The notes under the pieces: model-generated | Database searches by the model: none | Seen by the model: only the letters and a program-made list of their open reading frames with translations | Told to the model about the DNA's origin: nothing | Shown here: positions 15,463 to 24,500 of the stretch, piece by piece | Position numbering within the stretch: the stretch's first letter is position 1 | Layout: each line of letters starts with the position of its first letter | Made by a program: the position numbers and the translations under genes | DNA from: Citrobacter amalonaticus Y19 | GTDB lineage: Bacteria > Pseudomonadota > Gammaproteobacteria > Enterobacterales > Enterobacteriaceae | Direction of reading: 5' to 3' | Assembly (NCBI RefSeq): GCF_000981805.1 | Contig: NZ_CP011132.1 | Location: forward strand, 3,720,001-3,784,000 | DNA length: 64,000 bases

Positions 15463-17757
15463 TTACATCGCCTGGGTGAAAGTACGCGAAATGACGTCCT
15501 GCTGCTGCTCACGGGTAAGCGCGTTGAAGCGCACAGCGTAGCCGGAGACGCGGATCGTCAGGTTCGGATAGTTTTCCGGATGTTCAATGGCATCCAGTAA
15601 CATCTCCTTGTTCATTACGTTAACGTTCAGGTGCTGCCCACCTTCCACGTGCGCTTCATGGTGGAAGTAACCATCCAGCAGCCCGACCAGGTTGGTTTTC
15701 CGCACCGGATCCTCTTTGCCAAGTGCCGCAGGCACAATCGAGAAGGTGTACGAAATCCCGTCTTTCGCGTAGGTGAACGGCAGTTTCGCAACCGAGGTCA
15801 GCGAAGCGACAGCGCCTTTGCGATCACGCCCGTGCATCGGGTTAGCGCCCGGTGCGAATGGCGTTCCGGCGCGACGTCCGTCCGGGGTATTCCCGGTTTT
15901 CTGCCCATACACCACGTTGGAGGTGATGGTCAGAATCGACTGCGTCGGTACCGCATTCCGGTAGGTCGGCAACACTTTAATTTTCTTCATAAAGCGTTCA
16001 ACCAGATCGCAGGCGATGCTGTCCACGCGCTCGTCGTTATTCCCGTATTGCGGATATTCCCCTTCAATCACGAAATCGACCGCCAGCCCGTTATGATCAC
16101 GAACCGGTTTCACCGTCGCGTACTTGATTGCAGAGAGCGAATCCGCCGCCACCGACAGCCCGGCAATGCCGCACGCCATCGTGCGATAGACGTCGCGATC
16201 GTGCAGCGCCATCAGCGACGCTTCGTAGCTGTACTTGTCGTGCATGTAATGGATGATGTTCAGCGCGCTGATGTACTGCACCGCCAGCCAGTCCATAAAG
16301 TGATCCAGACTGTCCATCACGGTGTCGTAGTCCAGCACGTCGTCCAGCAGCGGTGCAGTCTTCGGCCCCACCTGGATTTTCAGCTTCTCATCCACGCCGC
16401 CGTTGATCGCGTACAGCAGGGTTTTGGCGAGGTTGGCACGTGCCCCGAAGAACTGCATCTGCTTACCGATCACCATCGGGCTCACGCAGCAGGCGATCGC
16501 GTAGTCGTCGCTGTTGAAGTCGGTACGCATCAGATCGTCGTTTTCATATTGCAGCGACGAGGTAACGATAGAGACCTGTGCGGCATACTTTTTAAACGCA
16601 ATCGGTAGCGCTTCTGACCACAGTACGGTGAGGTTTGGCTCCGGCGCCGGCCCCATCGTGTGCAGCGTATGCAGGTAACGGAAGGCGTTTTTGGTCACCA
16701 GCGTGCGACCATCCAGCCCCATCCCGCCGATCACTTCGGTCGCCCAGATCGGATCGCCGGAGAACAGCGTGTCAAATTCCGGCGTACGCAGGAAACGCAC
16801 CATGCGGATCTTCATGATGAAGTGGTCGATCAACTCCTGCGCCTGTTGCTCTGTCAGGATCCCGGCCTTGAAGTCGCGCTCAATGTAGATATCGAGGAAC
16901 GATGCGGTACGGCCCAGCGACATCGCGCCGCCGTTTTGCGATTTCACTGCCGCCAGATAGGCAAAGTAGACCCACTGTACCGCTTCCTGTGCGTTACGCG
17001 CCGGGCGTGAGATATCGCAACCATATTTCGCCGCCATCTCCTGCATTTGCAGCAGCGCGCGACGGTGCTCCGCCAGTTCTTCACGCAGGCGAATCGTGGC
17101 TTCCAGATTCTGCCCCCACTCCAGATTTGACTGAAGATCGGCAAACTGCAGTTCACGCTCACGCACCAGATAGCGGATGCCGTACAGCGCCACGCGACGG
17201 TAATCGCCGATAATACGCCCACGGCCGTAGCCGTCCGGCAAACCGGTCAACACACCGGATTTACGGCAGCGCAGCATGTCCGGAGAATAGGCGTCAAAAA
17301 CGCCCTGGTTGTGGGTTTTACGCAGTTCGGTGAACAGGTATTCGAAGTTCGGATCCATTTCACGACCATAAGCATCGAACGAGCTTTTGATCATGTTGAC
17401 GCCGCCAAACGGATGCAGCGCGCGCTTCAGCGGTTTATCCGTTTGCAGACCGACGATCTTCTCCAGTTCCTGCTCAATGTAACCCGCATCGTGCGCGGTA
17501 ATGGTGGTCGCAATGTTGGTATCGAAATCGACCGGCGCATGGGTCGCGTTTTCGATACGAATGCCGGTCATCACCTTTTCCCACAATGCGGTGGTTGCAG
17601 GTGTTGCGTCCGCGAGGAAGGATTCATCCCCTTCATAAGGCGTATAGTTGTGCTGAATAAAATCACGGACATTAATTTCTTCTTTCCAGTCCGTCCCTTT
17701 AAAGCCAAGCCATGCTTCGGCATACAGCATATCGCTGGTATCGATATCTACCTTCAT
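15463..17757 (-). CDS. tdcE: 2-ketobutyrate formate-lyase / pyruvate formate-lyase
   Basis: A 764-residue glycyl-radical enzyme. The active-site cysteine pair is in AIACCVSPM, and the radical glycine lies near the C-terminus in RVSGYAVRF. TdcE cleaves 2-ketobutyrate to propionyl-CoA and formate, and can also act on pyruvate. It needs the PFL-activating enzyme encoded elsewhere. It follows tdcD by 33 bp, completing the path threonine to 2-ketobutyrate to propionyl-CoA. Length and motifs are intact. Confidence 0.96.
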   Translation of the reverse strand: MKVDIDTSDMLYAEAWLGFKGTDWKEEINVRDFIQHNYTPYEGDESFLADATPATTALWEKVMTGIRIENATHAPVDFDTNIATTITAHDAGYIEQELEKIVGLQTDKPLKRALHPFGGVNMIKSSFDAYGREMDPNFEYLFTELRKTHNQGVFDAYSPDMLRCRKSGVLTGLPDGYGRGRIIGDYRRVALYGIRYLVRERELQFADLQSNLEWGQNLEATIRLREELAEHRRALLQMQEMAAKYGCDISRPARNAQEAVQWVYFAYLAAVKSQNGGAMSLGRTASFLDIYIERDFKAGILTEQQAQELIDHFIMKIRMVRFLRTPEFDTLFSGDPIWATEVIGGMGLDGRTLVTKNAFRYLHTLHTMGPAPEPNLTVLWSEALPIAFKKYAAQVSIVTSSLQYENDDLMRTDFNSDDYAIACCVSPMVIGKQMQFFGARANLAKTLLYAINGGVDEKLKIQVGPKTAPLLDDVLDYDTVMDSLDHFMDWLAVQYISALNIIHYMHDKYSYEASLMALHDRDVYRTMACGIAGLSVAADSLSAIKYATVKPVRDHNGLAVDFVIEGEYPQYGNNDERVDSIACDLVERFMKKIKVLPTYRNAVPTQSILTITSNVVYGQKTGNTPDGRRAGTPFAPGANPMHGRDRKGAVASLTSVAKLPFTYAKDGISYTFSIVPAALGKEDPVRKTNLVGLLDGYFHHEAHVEGGQHLNVNVMNKEMLLDAIEHPENYPNLTIRVSGYAVRFNALTREQQQDVISRTFTQAM

Positions 17758-17790
17758 GAAAAATAATCTCTCTACAGAACTACAAATAAA

Positions 17791-18999
17791 TTAGGCGTAT
17801 TCCATGGCAGCATTAATGCGGCCTAATTGAATCGCATCGAGTGCAATCATTTTTTCTTCGTTCGTTGGGATCACGGCGCAAATAACCCGGGCATCAGGGG
17901 TGGAAATAATGCGTTCGCCATGAGAATTCGACAGGTTATTTCGGTCGCTGTCGATATTCACCCCCAGTACCGCCAGATGTTCAACCACCAGGCGGCGAAT
18001 TAATACCGAGTTCTCACCAATACCGCCGGTAAAAATAATGCCGTCCAGACGGTGTAACGACGCGGCATGACCGGCAATATGACGGGCAATACGGTGAACA
18101 AACGTTTTAATCGCCAGTTGTGCGCGCTCATGCCCTTCATGCCAGGCTTTTTCCAGCACCCTTAAGTCAGACGACAGGCCAGAAATCCCGAGTAAGCCGG
18201 ACTCTTTATTCACCACCCGTTCCAGATCGCTCAGGGTCTGTTGGGTTTCGCTGGCGACCCACGCCATTGCGCCGAAGTCCACGTCGCCGCTTCGCGTGCC
18301 CATCATCAGCCCTTCCAGCGGCGTCATCCCCATTGAGGTATCGACGCTGTGCCCATCACGAACGGCACAGATTGACGCGCCGTTGCCGAGGTGGGCAATC
18401 ACCAGGCCGGAGTCCTGTTCGGACAGCGCAAGCAGCTCATGAGCACGTTGAGAAACATAGCGGTGCGACGTTCCATGAAAACCATAGCGCCGCACGCCCA
18501 GTTCTTCGAAATACTTCCACGGCAGACCATACAGGTAAGCCTCTGGCGCCATAGTCTGGTGGAAGCTGGTATCAAATACTGCCACCTGGGTGACGCCGGG
18601 GAACAGATGCTGTGCGGATTCAATCCCGCTCAGGTTCGCGTAATTATGTAACGGTGCCAGGGGTGAAACACGGCGAATATTGTCAATGACCTCATCGGTA
18701 ATAATGGCTGACTCGGTAAAGATATTTCCGCCGTGGGCAATGCGGTGACCAATTAAAGCCACGCTGTCATTTAAATTACGTTTTTCCAGTTCAAAAGCAA
18801 TCGCCTTTAATGCGCCTTCGTAGCTGTGGTGAGCCAGTGTGACTGGCTCACCTCCATTTACCGATAAGAACGCATTTTCCGAATTAATACCATCCGCAAT
18901 ACCTGCCATTAATACATCGCAGTTATTTGCATCCAGTACTGAAAATTTAATTGAAGACGATCCACAATTAATAACCAGAACTATCGGAAATTCATTCAT
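17791..18999 (-). CDS. tdcD: Propionate/acetate kinase
   Basis: 402 residues of the acetokinase family (ASKHA fold), with the nucleotide-binding motif INCGSSSIKFSVLD at the N-terminus and GFHGTSHRYV in the middle. It makes ATP from propionyl phosphate (or acetyl phosphate) and ADP, so it is the energy-yielding step of anaerobic threonine degradation. It lies between tdcC and tdcE, 31 bp from tdcC. Length matches E. coli TdcD. Confidence 0.96.
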   Translation of the reverse strand: MNEFPIVLVINCGSSSIKFSVLDANNCDVLMAGIADGINSENAFLSVNGGEPVTLAHHSYEGALKAIAFELEKRNLNDSVALIGHRIAHGGNIFTESAIITDEVIDNIRRVSPLAPLHNYANLSGIESAQHLFPGVTQVAVFDTSFHQTMAPEAYLYGLPWKYFEELGVRRYGFHGTSHRYVSQRAHELLALSEQDSGLVIAHLGNGASICAVRDGHSVDTSMGMTPLEGLMMGTRSGDVDFGAMAWVASETQQTLSDLERVVNKESGLLGISGLSSDLRVLEKAWHEGHERAQLAIKTFVHRIARHIAGHAASLHRLDGIIFTGGIGENSVLIRRLVVEHLAVLGVNIDSDRNNLSNSHGERIISTPDARVICAVIPTNEEKMIALDAIQLGRINAAMEYA

Positions 19000-19030
19000 T
19001 TCACTACTCCGCTCATCCTGAGCTTAAGGA

Positions 19031-20362
19031 TTAAAACAGTTTGTACACGATGTTCAGAATGGTCAGCATACCGATGACGGTGACAAACACGTTGTCCAGA
19101 CGACCACGGTATTTCGCCAGCGACGGAGCCTTACGAATGGCATACATCGGCAGCAGGCACAGCAGCGAGGCAATAATCGGCGCACCCATCGCTTCAATCA
19201 GGTCCAGAATGTTCGGGTTGGCGTAGGCGACAACCCAGGTGGATCCCATGATAAAGATCATGCTGATGGTGTTGAGCTTGCCGGAAGAGACCTTCGTTTT
19301 ATCGCCTTTATAACCGAACTTCAGCACCAGACCGTTCAGCCCTTCCAGCGTTCCCAGGTAGTGACCGAAGAAGGATTTGAAGATGGCAACCAGCGCAATA
19401 ATGGAGGCGCCATATTCCAGCACGGTGGCAAACGTCGATTTCGTACCGGACAGGGAAGCGAAATGGTTTGCCAGATAAGAGAGCACCGGAATGTTTTGCG
19501 CTTTCGCATCCGCCATGTTTGCCGGAGAGAGCGTGAACAGGCAGCTAAAGGCGAAGAACATCACCACGGCCACCATCAGCATGCTGGCGCGACCGATGAT
19601 TTTGGAACATTTCTGCTCGGTGTATTCACGACCAAAATCTTTCTCGTATTCTTCACGTTTAGAGACCACGAAAGACGAAACGATCGGCGAGAAGTTGAAC
19701 GAGAACACCATGATGGAGATCCCCAGCCACACGGTGACCAGAATGCCATCGTGACCGGTTAACGCGATATTACTGATATCAACCTGATCGATTACCGCAG
19801 AGTTCCAGTAAGGGATCAGCGACAGCGAGATCAGCACCAGGCTGGCAATGAACGGCCATACCAGGTAGCTCATCACTTTAACCATCAGATCCTTACCAAA
19901 CCAGATAACGAACGCCATCAGCAGCAGCAGGAACAGGGCCACAAAGCCGCGGTTCAGCGCCGGCATCTGCAACTGGTTTTCCCAGAACGTCATGAACGTG
20001 TTGGTAATGGTGACGCCATAAATCCACAGCAGCGGACAAATCGCGAAGAAATAGAGGAACGTGATAACCACGCCGCCCGTCTTACCAAAGTGCTCTTCTA
20101 CCGTTTCCGTGATGTTTCCGGACGGGTTTGAGCCGGACAGACACAGACGCGCCAGTGCGCGGTGGCAATAAAAAGCAATGGGGTACGCCAGTACCAACAT
20201 CAAAAGAATGGGGATTAAGCCGCCAAATCCTGCGCGGATGGGGAAGAACAACACCCCGGCGCCGATGGCAGTACCAAATAAACCCAGTGTCCAGGTGGTG
20301 TCCGATTTACGCCAGGACGACTGTTTTGTCTGGCTGGATACAATGCTGTCAGTAGTACTCAT
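19031..20362 (-). CDS. tdcC: Threonine/serine:proton symporter
   Basis: 443 residues with about eleven transmembrane helices, HAAAP family, matching E. coli TdcC. It imports L-threonine and L-serine across the inner membrane for TdcB and TdcG. The first helix contains LGLFGTAIGAGVLFFPIRAG. Gaps of 34 bp to tdcB and 31 bp to tdcD support one transcript. Confidence 0.96.
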   Translation of the reverse strand: MSTTDSIVSSQTKQSSWRKSDTTWTLGLFGTAIGAGVLFFPIRAGFGGLIPILLMLVLAYPIAFYCHRALARLCLSGSNPSGNITETVEEHFGKTGGVVITFLYFFAICPLLWIYGVTITNTFMTFWENQLQMPALNRGFVALFLLLLMAFVIWFGKDLMVKVMSYLVWPFIASLVLISLSLIPYWNSAVIDQVDISNIALTGHDGILVTVWLGISIMVFSFNFSPIVSSFVVSKREEYEKDFGREYTEQKCSKIIGRASMLMVAVVMFFAFSCLFTLSPANMADAKAQNIPVLSYLANHFASLSGTKSTFATVLEYGASIIALVAIFKSFFGHYLGTLEGLNGLVLKFGYKGDKTKVSSGKLNTISMIFIMGSTWVVAYANPNILDLIEAMGAPIIASLLCLLPMYAIRKAPSLAKYRGRLDNVFVTVIGMLTILNIVYKLF

Positions 20363-20396
20363 ATCCTATCCTCAACGAAGAGATTAATAGCCGGAT

Positions 20397-21386
20397 TTAC
20401 GCGTCAGCTAAACCCGTAATTTGCGATACACGAGAAAGATCGATATTGCCGCCAGAAATAATGCTGACTGTTTTTCTGTTCTGGATATAGCCATCTAATT
20501 TCCCGCTTAATAAAGCAGCACATGCCAGTGCACCTGCACCTTCTGTCACTACTTTGTTGCGTTGAATTAAAGCAATCATGCTGTTACGAATTTCGTCTTC
20601 GCTGACCAGGACAATGTCATCCACTAATTCACGCACAATTTCGTAAGTTAATTTACCCGGGCGGGAAACATCACAACCATCCGCCAGGGTGCCGGTCGTT
20701 CGGTGCGTGGTTATTTCTCCAGCCTGATAAGACGCCGCCATGCCGTGTACGTTTTCAGACTGCACGCCAATCACTTTAATGGTCGGGTTAATAGATTTAA
20801 TGGCGATAGCAATACCGGCAATTAAACCACCACCGCCGATAGGAACAATCACGTTATCGACGTCATACAGGTCTTCCATAATTTCCAGACCGATGGTGCC
20901 CTGGCCGGCAATCACTTTCGGATCGTCATACGGCGGAATAAAAATACGTCCTTCCATTTCGACAATCTCACTGACCTTGGCGATGGTGTCGTTAAAGTTA
21001 TCGCCGTGCAGCACTACTTCCGCCGAGTAGTCGCAGGTGGCGGCCACTTTCGACTTCGGCGCGCCCTTCGGCATCACCACTTTGCCATCAATACCCAGCA
21101 TCGCGCAGGAGAGGGAAACCCCTTGTGCGTGGTTGCCCGCTGAACAGGCGACAACGCCTTTGCGTCTTTCTGCATCCGTCAATGAACTGAGTTTGTTAAA
21201 TGCGCCGCGAATTTTAAATGAGCCAGTGCGCTGCATGTTTTCAAATTTAAGGAATATTTCCCCTTTGCACCGCTCACTAAAATAGTTTGAGCGAGGCATG
21301 CCTGTTTTATATATTTTCCCCGCCAGTCGTTTTTTTGCTTCGAGGATATCTTCAATGGCAACCGGGAGATCGTAAGTAATGTGCAT
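20397..21386 (-). CDS. tdcB: Catabolic threonine dehydratase
   Basis: 329 residues of fold-type II PLP enzymes. The PLP lysine is Lys58 in RTGSFKIRGAFNK, and the glycine-rich phosphate loop is GGGGLIAG. It converts L-threonine to 2-ketobutyrate and ammonia and, in E. coli, is activated by AMP. Unlike biosynthetic IlvA it has no C-terminal ACT domains, in agreement with its length. It lies 99 bp after tdcA. Confidence 0.96.
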   Translation of the reverse strand: MHITYDLPVAIEDILEAKKRLAGKIYKTGMPRSNYFSERCKGEIFLKFENMQRTGSFKIRGAFNKLSSLTDAERRKGVVACSAGNHAQGVSLSCAMLGIDGKVVMPKGAPKSKVAATCDYSAEVVLHGDNFNDTIAKVSEIVEMEGRIFIPPYDDPKVIAGQGTIGLEIMEDLYDVDNVIVPIGGGGLIAGIAIAIKSINPTIKVIGVQSENVHGMAASYQAGEITTHRTTGTLADGCDVSRPGKLTYEIVRELVDDIVLVSEDEIRNSMIALIQRNKVVTEGAGALACAALLSGKLDGYIQNRKTVSIISGGNIDLSRVSQITGLADA

Positions 21387-21485
21387 TGTAACCTCTTACC
21401 TGATAGTAAAGTAATAGATAGCCGTAACCAACGCCTGATATTAAGAACGATGGTATGAATTGAGGATTAAATTAAATTTAATCGA

Positions 21486-22424
21486 TTAGTTAATTTCAAT
21501 TAATTGCTTTCGTCTGCAACCTTTGTAAGATGAATATTCTTTGGCTAATTCAACCAAAACCGATGCGGCTTTTTTAATACGATAGTTTTTTGACCATATT
21601 GCGGCGTAGCGCGCAATGGGTAACGATTCTTCAACAGGGAGAGTAATAAACTGGTTCGAACCAAAAGGTGCCGCCATATCGCACGGAATCACTGTCAGAA
21701 AATCAGCATTGAGAACAAGATTATAAATGGTCACAACAGAGTCGGTTTTAACGATGTTTTCGATGCTGATGCCATTTCGTTGCAGGGTGGTGAGGAGTTC
21801 GCTGTAGTAGCCCATATTCGTTTGTGGCAACACCCACTGTTCGTTCTGCAACGATTCCAGTGTGGTGGTGCCGGTGCATGTTCGGGACTTATTCGCCACC
21901 AGCACGAACTCCGACTCAAAGAGCGGCTCGACGTGCAGATCCTGCAATTTCATTTCATCGCTGAGCGTACCAATCGCAAAGTCCAGTCGCCCGTCCCGGA
22001 TCGCCGGCAGGAATGAGGAGAGCTGCGCCTCATACATGGAGACCTGCGATTTTGGGTAGACCTCTTTGAACTTCTGGATCATATCGGACATAAAGGTAAA
22101 GCCAATCAGCGAAGGAAACCCGAATGAGATATCAACCACCGTGTTGTCGGTCATGCTGTTCATCTCATTCACCATGTTTTTCATCTCACGGGTGATGGAT
22201 TCGGACCAGGAGAGTAAAACCTGCCCGGCATGGGTTAAGGTGACGCCAGTATTTTTGCGAACCACCAACTCAACGCCGAAATAAGCTTCAATATCGTTAA
22301 TGATTTTACTCACAGCCGGCTGAGTTAACCCTAATTCTTTTGCCGCAGAACCGATAGAACCACTTCTGATGACTTCCTGAAAGACCACTAACTGCTGTGT
22401 TTTAGGGAGAGCGAACGTATTCAT
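21486..22424 (-). CDS. tdcA: LysR-type activator of the tdc operon
   Basis: 312 residues from the ATG at 22424, which matches E. coli TdcA in length. The helix-turn-helix is GSIGSAAKELGLTQPAVSKI (about residues 22-41), followed by a LysR effector domain. It activates tdcABCDEG transcription together with CRP and, in E. coli, with TdcR and IHF under anaerobic conditions. The frame continues upstream to a TTG at 22526, but that extension overlaps the promoter and is not supported. Confidence 0.95.
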   Translation of the reverse strand: MNTFALPKTQQLVVFQEVIRSGSIGSAAKELGLTQPAVSKIINDIEAYFGVELVVRKNTGVTLTHAGQVLLSWSESITREMKNMVNEMNSMTDNTVVDISFGFPSLIGFTFMSDMIQKFKEVYPKSQVSMYEAQLSSFLPAIRDGRLDFAIGTLSDEMKLQDLHVEPLFESEFVLVANKSRTCTGTTTLESLQNEQWVLPQTNMGYYSELLTTLQRNGISIENIVKTDSVVTIYNLVLNADFLTVIPCDMAAPFGSNQFITLPVEESLPIARYAAIWSKNYRIKKAASVLVELAKEYSSYKGCRRKQLIEIN

Positions 22425-22452
22425 ATCGACCTGCGTTAATAACTTTGTTGAC

Positions 22453-22503
22453 GGCGTGAAGTGTAACAAATTACGTGAAGCAGGATATGTGCGACCACTC
22501 ACA
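22453..22503 (-). promoter_or_regulatory. tdc operon promoter with CRP site
   Basis: On the minus strand, TGTGAGTGGTCGCACA (22488-22503) matches the CRP pattern at 9 of 10 conserved positions. About 25 bp downstream is a possible -10 hexamer, TACACT, near 22460-22465. With a start near 22453 the CRP centre falls at about -42, as described for the E. coli tdc promoter. No good -35 is visible, in agreement with activator dependence. Confidence 0.7.
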
Positions 22504-23025
22504 AATTGCCTGACCTTATATTTCAAGTGGTTATTGAAAAATAAATAAATCGTTCTAATTCAATGCGCTACATAAATACTATGTCACTTTAGTCTGATTT
22601 TTGTCAAAAAAAGAGGGGGGGATAACAATATTTTATGGCGATAACACCCGTTATTTTCACCTCCTGTTTTAAAATGAGGAATGACGATATTTCAAGCAAT
22701 TATCGAGCAGTTAATGGTCAAATTGTTCATTAAATTTAATAAGTAATTTATCAAATATAATTATATTCAGAGCATAAGTTGGGTTAAATAACGTTATACA
22801 TCACGTTTTTTTGCCTTATTTGTTTGTAAAGAAACATTGGATTTATCATTAATTAAATATTAACACACAAATAGCTATCATTTTCAACAACACATTAACA
22901 CTGACGTTTTCCATTTTTGCAGCAAGTAATTTCACCTAAGAGAACGTTTGCTTTTCATTTCTTTCGCCAAAATAACCACTGGCAGCGTTTTGTGTTGCCG
23001 CTCACAGAACCAGAATTATCTTATC
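22504..23025. other. AT-rich gene-free region upstream of tdcA
   Basis: About 520 bp, very A/T-rich with many A and T tracts, extending from the tdc CRP site to the repeat array. In E. coli this area carries binding sites for IHF and TdcR and the divergent small gene tdcR. I see no open frame here that I can recognise as tdcR. The only frame over 60 codons (22917-23105) runs into the REP sequence and lacks a ribosome binding site. Confidence 0.6.
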
Positions 23026-24087
23026 TGCGAGCAGCTCAATACCATGCCGGATGGCGATGCTGTCGCATCTTATCCGGCCTACAGGATTCCGTGTGCTGCT
23101 CGTAGGCCTGATAAGCGAAGCGCCATCAGGCAACAGCGTTGTCGCAGCCTGTAAAAGCAAAAACCCGCCGCAGCGGGTTTATACATAAAGAGGTGAAGCT
23201 GACCGATAAGCCGCTTTCTTTTTGGTATAGCGTCGTGGACAGTCATTTTGCGAGCAACTCAACACCATGCCGGATGGCGATGCTGCCGCATCTTATCCGG
23301 CCTACAGCAGCGGGGTCGATGTTCGTAGGCCTGATAAGCAAAGCGCCATCAGGCAACAGCGTTGCCGCTACCTGTAAAAGCAAAAAACCCGCCGCAGCGG
23401 GTTTATACATAAAGAGGTGAAGCTGACCGATAAGCCGCTTTCTTTTTGGTATAGCGTCATGGACAGTCATTCTTGCGAGCAGCTCAAAACCATGCCGGAT
23501 GGCGATGCTGTCGCATCTTATCCGGCCTACAGGAGCGGGTTCGATGTGCGTAGGCCTGATAAGCGAAGCGCCATCAGGCAACAGCGTTGCCGCTACCTGT
23601 AAAAGCAAAAAACCCGCCGCAGCGGGTTTATACATAAAGAGGTGAAGCTGACCGATAAGCCGCTTTCTTTTTGGTATAGCGTCGTGGACAGTCATTTTGC
23701 GAGCAACTCAACACCATGCCGGATGGCGATGCTGCCGCATCTTATCCGGCCTACAGCAGCGGGGTCGATGTTCGTAGGCCTGATAAGCAAAGCGCCATCA
23801 GGCAACAGCGTTGCCGCTACCTGTAAAAGCAAAAAACCCGCCGCAGCGGGTTTATACATAAAGAGGTGAAGCTGACCGATAAGCCGCTTTCTTTTTGGTA
23901 TAGCGTCGTGGACAGTCATTTTGCGAGCAACTCAACACCATGCCGGATGGCGATGCTGTCGCATCTTATCCGGCCTACAGCAGCGGGGTCGATGTTCGTA
24001 GGCCTGATAAGCAAAGCGCCATCAGGCAACAGCGTTGCCGCTACCTGTAAAAGCAAAAAACCCGCCGGAGCGGGTTTATACATAAAG
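23026..24087. repeat. Tandem array of about 224-bp units copied from the rnpB 3' region
   Basis: Four complete units start at 23191, 23415, 23640 and 23864 (lengths 224, 225, 224, 224), preceded by a partial unit at 23026-23190. Read on the plus strand each contains: 23 bp identical to the rnpB 3' end (AGGTGAAGCTGACCGATAAG...); a diverged stretch with GTGGACAGTCATT, also from rnpB; a two-REP BIME; and a terminator hairpin oriented for the minus strand. Hairpins are at 23161-23180, 23385-23404, 23610-23629, 23834-23853 and 24058-24077. The first and third full units look identical by eye. K-12 has shorter (about 113-bp) repeats at this site. Confidence 0.92.
24058..24077 (-). terminator. rnpB terminator (rnpB-proximal copy)
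   Basis: Read on the minus strand, AAACCCGCTCCGGCGGGTTT forms a hairpin followed by TTTGCTTTT, 10 nt beyond the mature RNase P RNA end. Its loop (CTCCG) differs from the CTGCG of the four upstream array copies. Confidence 0.88.
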
Positions 24088-24464
<377 letters not shown>

Positions 24465-24471
24465 GGCGCGC

Positions 24472-24500
24472 AGTATAGAGGGTTTGCACGCCCTTGTCAC
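24472..24500 (-). promoter_or_regulatory. rnpB promoter
   Basis: On the minus strand, GTGACA (24500-24495) and TATACT (24477-24472) are separated by 17 bp, with the mature 5' end 7 bp further on. A GC-rich discriminator (GCGCGCC) lies between the -10 and the start, typical of stringently controlled stable RNA promoters. The -35 hexamer contains the garK stop codon. Confidence 0.9.

Noticed and set aside
14013..15512. Extended tdcG starting at 15512
   Set aside because: The extra 45 residues overlap the end of tdcE and have no similarity to serine dehydratases; the ATG at 15377 gives the exact family length.
15631..16608. 325-codon frame opposite tdcE
   Set aside because: Antisense shadow of a highly conserved glycyl-radical enzyme; no recognisable domain and biased composition.
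22425..22526. Extended tdcA from a TTG at 22526
   Set aside because: The extension covers the CRP site and promoter, and TdcA of E. coli length begins at 22424.
22917..23105. 62-codon frame as a tdcR candidate
   Set aside because: Half of it is REP sequence, there is no ribosome binding site, and I see no match to a regulator.
23026..24087. CRISPR-like appearance of regularly spaced repeats
   Set aside because: Units are over 220 bp and the whole unit is repeated, with no short repeat/unique spacer pattern and no cas genes nearby.
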